This document shows, piece after piece, positions 60,020 to 64,000 of a stretch of DNA of 64,000 bases. Under the pieces are notes generated by a model, which did not search any database, was not told the origin of the DNA, and saw only the letters and a list, made by a program, of their open reading frames with translations. How positions within the stretch are numbered: the stretch's first letter is position 1; each line of letters begins with the position of its first letter. This stretch comes from Planococcus sp. SK3692 (GTDB lineage: Bacteria; Bacillota; Bacilli; Bacillales_A; Planococcaceae): the NCBI RefSeq assembly GCF_028890485.2, contig NZ_JARCHV010000002.1:1178001-1242000 (forward strand). The letters are read 5' to 3'. The translations under genes and the position numbers were made by a program.

Positions 60020-61147
60020 ATGAGCAGTGAGCTATTGGATGCTTTAGAAGTATTGGAGAAACAAAAAGGAATATCACGTGATGTGCTGATCGAAGCGATC
60101 GAAGCAGCGCTTGTCACCGCTTATAAGCGCAATTTCAACCAAGCGCAGAACGTCCGTGTCGATTTAAACCTCGATACCGGAACGATGCTAGTCTACTCCC
60201 GCAAAGATGTTGTCGAGGAAGTCGAAGATGACCGCCTGCAAATCTCATTGGAAGATGCGCATGCACTCAACCCGGTTTATGAAATCGGCGATATCGTGGA
60301 AGAAGAAGTGACTCCGCGTAATTTCGGCCGCATCGCTGCTCAAACTGCGAAACAAGTCGTCACACAGCGTGTGCGTGAAGCAGAGCGCGGATTGATCTTT
60401 GAAGAGTACGTAGACCGTGCAGACGATATCGTCAACGGGATCGTCGAACGCATGGATGCCCGTAACCTCTATGTCGGCTTAGGCAAAGTCGAAGCGGTCT
60501 TGCCGCAGACGGAACAAATGCCGAATGAAAGCTACCAGCCACATGACCGCATCAAAGTCTATATCACGAAAGTCGAACGCACGACTCGTGGCCCGCAAGT
60601 GTTCGTATCACGGACTCATCCAGGGCTTTTGCGCCGTTTGTTCGAGAACGAAGTGCCGGAAATCTATGACGGCATTGTCGAAATCAAATCGATTGCACGT
60701 GAAGCGGGAGACCGTTCGAAGATTTCCGTCCACGCAAACGACGAGGAAGTGGATCCAGTCGGTTCATGTGTCGGATCACGAGGCGGCCGAGTGCAAACCA
60801 TCGTCAACGAACTGGGCGGCGAGAAAATCGACATCGTGGAATGGTCGGAAGATCCGGTCGTCTTCGTAGCGAATGCGCTCAGCCCATCCAAAGTGTTGGA
60901 TGTGCAAGTGAGTGATGACGATAAATCGACGACAGTCGTCGTACCTGATTACCAATTGTCTCTTGCGATTGGCAAACGCGGGCAAAATGCGCGTTTGGCG
61001 GCGAAATTGACAGGGTGGAAAATTGATATCAAGAGTGAAACGGATGCCCGTGAACTAGGGATTTATCCGCCTGAAGGCGCGGTAATCGTGAAGTCGGATG
61101 CTGAAACTGATACAGATGACTTTGATTTTTACGACGAAGAAGAATAA
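60020..61147 (+). CDS. nusA: transcription termination/antitermination protein NusA
   Basis: RNA polymerase-associated factor that modulates pausing, termination and antitermination. N-terminal polymerase-binding domain (about 1-125), S1 domain (about 135-200; [23 protein letters not shown]), two KH domains ([24 protein letters not shown] and [25 protein letters not shown]), then a short acidic tail. Length 375 is typical of Firmicutes, which lack the repeats of E. coli NusA. Ribosome site TTAGGAGTGA. Confidence 0.97.
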   Translation: MSSELLDALEVLEKQKGISRDVLIEAIEAALVTAYKRNFNQAQNVRVDLNLDTGTMLVYSRKDVVEEVEDDRLQISLEDAHALNPVYEIGDIVEEEVTPRNFGRIAAQTAKQVVTQRVREAERGLIFEEYVDRADDIVNGIVERMDARNLYVGLGKVEAVLPQTEQMPNESYQPHDRIKVYITKVERTTRGPQVFVSRTHPGLLRRLFENEVPEIYDGIVEIKSIAREAGDRSKISVHANDEEVDPVGSCVGSRGGRVQTIVNELGGEKIDIVEWSEDPVVFVANALSPSKVLDVQVSDDDKSTTVVVPDYQLSLAIGKRGQNARLAAKLTGWKIDIKSETDARELGIYPPEGAVIVKSDAETDTDDFDFYDEEE

Positions 61148-61166
61148 GCTGAGAAGGTGATATCCG

Positions 61167-61448
61167 TTGGCTATGCAAAAGAAAATTCCGCTGAGAAAAT
61201 GCGTTGCGACCGGTGAAATGTATCCAAAAAAGGAAATGATCCGCGTTGTGCGTTCCAAAGAAGGAGAAGTATTCGTCGACCTTACCGGCAAAAAGTCAGG
61301 TAGAGGCGCTTATGTTTCCAAATCGGAAGATGCCATTGAATTGGCACGCAAAAAGAAGGTTTTGGACAAGCAGCTTGAAGTGAAAGTTCCAGGCGAAATT
61401 TACGAAGAGCTCGTCCATGCCGTACGCAGAGAGCAGCTGAAATCATGA
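61167..61448 (+). CDS. rnpM: YlxR/RnpM family RNA-binding protein
   Basis: A 93-residue member of the YlxR family, recently described in B. subtilis as a modulator of RNase P; that role is from memory of the literature and not visible here. Diagnostic IPLRKCVATGEMYPKKEMIRVVRSKEG and GRGAYVSKS. The TTG at 61167 is chosen because AGAAGGTGA sits 6 bases before it; an ATG two codons later is possible. Overlaps rplGA by 4 bases. Confidence 0.92.
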   Translation: MAMQKKIPLRKCVATGEMYPKKEMIRVVRSKEGEVFVDLTGKKSGRGAYVSKSEDAIELARKKKVLDKQLEVKVPGEIYEELVHAVRREQLKS

Positions 61449-61753
61449 ATAAAGAAAAAATCCTGCAGTTTTTAGGGCTTGCCACGCGTGCGCGCAAGCT
61501 GGTGACCGGTGAAGAACTGGTCATTAGCGAAGTGCGCCGCGGCAACGCGAAATTAGTCATTTTGGCTGAAGATGCGTCTGAAAACACGAGAAAAAAACTG
61601 CACGATAAATGCAATTCCTATAATGTCCCAATGCGCATAGGCGCCAGCCGCTATGAGATTGGCCATGCAATAGGAAAAGAAGCACGCGTCGTCCTGGCGA
61701 TTACCGATAACGGTTTTGCCAAGAAAATGACGAGCATGTTTGACGAAAACTAA
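61445..61753 (+). CDS. rplGA: L7Ae-family ribosomal/K-turn binding protein (YlxQ)
   Basis: A 102-residue L7Ae/L30e-fold protein, expected to bind kink-turn [24 protein letters not shown] and [17 protein letters not shown] are typical, as is the central placement between ylxR and infB. Its RNA targets in Firmicutes are unclear. Start overlaps the previous stop. Confidence 0.92.
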   Translation: MNKEKILQFLGLATRARKLVTGEELVISEVRRGNAKLVILAEDASENTRKKLHDKCNSYNVPMRIGASRYEIGHAIGKEARVVLAITDNGFAKKMTSMFDEN

Positions 61754-61767
61754 CCGGGGGTGAGCAG

Positions 61768-64000
61768 ATGACCAAAATTCGAGTACATGAATACGCTAAA
61801 AAAGTAAATAAACCGAGCAAAGACATCATTGACGAATTATCAAAAATGAATATTAAAGTTAATAACCATATGGCTACACTAGAAGATACTGCTGTAACGA
61901 AATTGGACGGCATTTACAAAAAACCTGCACAAGGAAACCGTGCCCAAAGTTCACAATCACGCCCGCAAGGCCAAAACCAGCGCCGTGGGCAAAGTGGACA
62001 AGCAAGCCAAGGCGGACAAAACCGCTCACCAGGCGGGCAATCCCGTCCTCAAAGTGGACAGGGCCAAAACCGTACAAGCGGACAAGGCGGGCAAAACCGT
62101 ACACAAGGCGGCCAGGGCAGCCAGGGTAGCCAGAACCGTACGCAATCCACGCAGCAAGGAACAAGCCAAGCAGGGCGCGGTTCCAACTTTACGCCAAAAG
62201 CTGCAAAACCGGCTCCAGGACCAGGCCAACGCGGCCGTTCAAACGGACCGGGGCGCGGCGGGCAAAACCGCAACCGTAAAGGCAAACAGCAGCGTCCGGT
62301 GAACCCGATGCCGCCAATGCCGAAGCGAGAAAAAGAATTGCCGTCAAAAATCACATTTAGTGAATCTTTGACTGTTGGCGATTTGGCGAAAAAACTCGGC
62401 CGCGAGCCTTCAGAAATCATCAAAAAATTGTTCATGCTAGGTGTTATGGCAACCATCAACCAAGAATTGGATAAAGATGCCATTGAACTTGTCTGTGCAG
62501 AATACGATGTGGAAGTAGAAGAAGAAATCTTGGTCGATAAAACCGATTTGGAAGTCTACTTCGAACCTGAAGAAGAAGCTAAAAAAGAAGAACGTCCATC
62601 TGTCGTTACGATCATGGGCCACGTCGACCACGGGAAAACGACATTGCTGGATTCAATCCGCCACACGAAAGTGACTGCTGGAGAAGCAGGTGGGATCACA
62701 CAGCATATTGGTGCTTACCAAGTCGAAGAAGACGGTAAAAAAATCACGTTCCTGGATACGCCAGGCCACGCAGCGTTCACGACGATGCGTGCGCGCGGTG
62801 CGAAAGTAACGGATATTGCTATCATCGTTGTTGCTGCTGATGACGGTGTTATGCCGCAGACAGTCGAAGCGATCAACCACGCAAAAGCTGCAGAAGTTCC
62901 GATCATCATCGCAGTCAATAAAATGGATAAACCGTCCGCTAACCCGGACCGTGTCATGCAGGAATTGACCGAGCACGGTCTTGTACCTGAAGCATGGGGC
63001 GGCGATACGATTTTCGTTCCGCTTTCCGCATTGACTGGAGACGGCATTGATACACTTCTTGAAATGATCCTTCTGGTTTCTGAAGTTGGAGAATTGAAAG
63101 CAAATCCTGGCCGCCGTGCAATCGGTACGGTCATTGAAGCGGAACTTGATAAAGGCCGCGGATCTGTCGCGACTTTGCTCGTGCAGGATGGCACTTTGCA
63201 TGTCGGCGACCCAATCGTTGTCGGCAATACATTCGGACGCGTGCGTGCAATGGTCAACGATCTTGGCCGCCGCGTGAAAACAGCTGGCCCATCTACTCCA
63301 GTTGAAATTACAGGACTCAGTGATGTGCCGCAAGCAGGCGACCGTTTCGTTGTCTTTGAAGACGAGAAAACGGCCCGTCAAATCGGTGAAGCGCGTTCGG
63401 CTACGGCCTTGCAGGAGATGCGTTCTGAAAAGAACCGCGTTACATTGGATAACTTGTTTGATCAATTGAAGCAAGGCGAAATGAAAGAGTTGAACTTGAT
63501 TGTCAAAGCTGACGTTCAAGGTACAGTGGAAGCCATGGCTGCTTCACTCTTGAAAATCGATGTGGAAGGCGTCAACGTCAAAGTCATCCATACAGGTGCC
63601 GGCGCCATTACGGAATCCGATGTTTCACTAGCTGCAGCATCAAATGCCATCATCATCGGCTTTAACGTCCGCCCGGATGTCAATGCTAAACGTGCAGCAG
63701 ATGCAGAAGGCGTCGATATCCGCTTGCACCGCATCATCTATAAAGTGATCGAAGAAATCGAAGCAGCGATGAAAGGTCTCTTGGACCCAGAGTTCGAAGA
63801 GAAAATCATCGGCCAAGCGGAAATCCGCAGCACGTTCAAAGTGTCTAAAGTCGGGACGATTGCCGGAAGCTATGTAACGGAAGGCAAGATCACCCGCGAT
63901 AGCGGTGTACGAGTCATCCGCGATGGCATCGTTGTGTTCGAAGGCGAGATCGATACGTTGAAACGCTTCAAAGATGACGCAAAAGAAGTTGCCAAAGGCT
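61768..64000 (+). CDS. infB: translation initiation factor IF-2, 3' end cut off by window edge
   Basis: GTPase that brings fMet-tRNA to the 30S subunit. The 744 complete codons visible read: N-terminal domain (1-50, [20 protein letters not shown]), a low-complexity Q/G/N/R/S-rich linker (about 53-195), a second IF2-N domain ([19 protein letters not shown]), then the G domain with P-loop GHVDHGKT at 284-291, DTPGH near 330 and NKMD at 384-387, followed by domains II, III and part of IV. Ribosome site GGGGGTGA before the ATG. The frame is open to the last base; the C-terminal residues lie beyond the window. Confidence 0.97.
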   Translation, partial: MTKIRVHEYAKKVNKPSKDIIDELSKMNIKVNNHMATLEDTAVTKLDGIYKKPAQGNRAQSSQSRPQGQNQRRGQSGQASQGGQNRSPGGQSRPQSGQGQNRTSGQGGQNRTQGGQGSQGSQNRTQSTQQGTSQAGRGSNFTPKAAKPAPGPGQRGRSNGPGRGGQNRNRKGKQQRPVNPMPPMPKREKELPSKITFSESLTVGDLAKKLGREPSEIIKKLFMLGVMATINQELDKDAIELVCAEYDVEVEEEILVDKTDLEVYFEPEEEAKKEERPSVVTIMGHVDHGKTTLLDSIRHTKVTAGEAGGITQHIGAYQVEEDGKKITFLDTPGHAAFTTMRARGAKVTDIAIIVVAADDGVMPQTVEAINHAKAAEVPIIIAVNKMDKPSANPDRVMQELTEHGLVPEAWGGDTIFVPLSALTGDGIDTLLEMILLVSEVGELKANPGRRAIGTVIEAELDKGRGSVATLLVQDGTLHVGDPIVVGNTFGRVRAMVNDLGRRVKTAGPSTPVEITGLSDVPQAGDRFVVFEDEKTARQIGEARSATALQEMRSEKNRVTLDNLFDQLKQGEMKELNLIVKADVQGTVEAMAASLLKIDVEGVNVKVIHTGAGAITESDVSLAAASNAIIIGFNVRPDVNAKRAADAEGVDIRLHRIIYKVIEEIEAAMKGLLDPEFEEKIIGQAEIRSTFKVSKVGTIAGSYVTEGKITRDSGVRVIRDGIVVFEGEIDTLKRFKDDAKEVAKG

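Noticed and set aside
61940-62302. Open frame of 120 codons in an alternative frame of infB, rich in Ala, Lys and Arg
   Set aside because: It is the shifted reading of the repetitive linker in infB. It has no ribosome site, and the low-complexity DNA keeps several frames open.
62653-63519. 288-codon antisense frame in infB
   Set aside because: It runs opposite to the G domain of IF-2, which is intact. Long antisense frames arise from the codon bias of this genome and no start signal or family motif was seen.

Overview
The window is one continuous stretch of core, vertically inherited chromosome from a low-to-moderate G+C Firmicute. Gene order follows the Bacillus subtilis gmk to infB region almost gene for gene (gmk-rpoZ-coaBC-priA-def-fmt-rsmB-prpC-prkC-rsgA-rpe-thiN-rpmB, then through smc-ftsY-ffh, trmD, sucCD, topA, codY, rpsB-tsf, polC, to nusA-infB). 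The protein sequences, the fairly high G+C for a Bacillales member, the absence of spoVM from the thiN-rpmB gap and the absence of a flagellar/chemotaxis cluster between codY and rpsB together suggest a member of the Planococcaceae (Planococcus or Planomicrobium type). That assignment is inference. No phage, insertion sequence, CRISPR array, rRNA or tRNA was seen. Every gene except rpmB is on the + strand, and no gap between genes exceeds about 260 bases.

Layout. 1-12264: nucleotide and CoA metabolism, replication restart, N-formyl-methionine handling, the PrpC/PrkC phosphatase-kinase pair, ribosome assembly GTPase RsgA, Rpe and thiamine pyrophosphokinase, many with 4-base start/stop overlaps. 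12322-12510: rpmB on the minus strand, sharing a terminator with thiN. 12731-18600: Asp23-like protein, FakA-like kinase, serine dehydratase subunits and RecG. 18623-22297: the FapR-controlled lipid operon (fapR-plsX-fabD-fabG-acpP) with its own promoter, operator and terminator. 22358-29455: rnc-smc-ftsY-ylxM-ffh (RNA processing, chromosome organisation, SRP targeting). 29481-31931: rpsP-khpA-rimM-trmD-rplS, with an internal terminator and an L19-type leader. 31991-36570: lepB-rbgA-rnhB and sucCD. 36681-44827: one unrecognised membrane-anchored protein, dprA, topA, trmFO, xerC, hslVU. 44923-49057: codY, then rpsB, tsf and pyrH-frr, separated by intrinsic terminators. 49162-59387: uppS-cdsA-dxr-rseP-proS-polC. 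59392-64000: the rimP-nusA-rnpM-rplGA-infB operon, with infB running off the window end.

The genes cover translation (ribosomal proteins, factors, maturation GTPases, rRNA/tRNA modification), DNA replication and segregation, membrane lipid and isoprenoid synthesis, secretion, and two global regulators (FapR, CodY). No novel multi-gene system is evident. The most useful leads are regulatory or single-protein: a promoter-plus-terminator leader ahead of rimP-nusA, an L19 leader whose closing stem conflicts with a good promoter, an HslV lacking Ser/Thr at position 2, a long Q/G/N/R-rich linker in IF2, and the uncharacterised gene at 36681-37424. Coding calls rest on direct reading of translated sequence and recalled family motifs. 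No database search was run.
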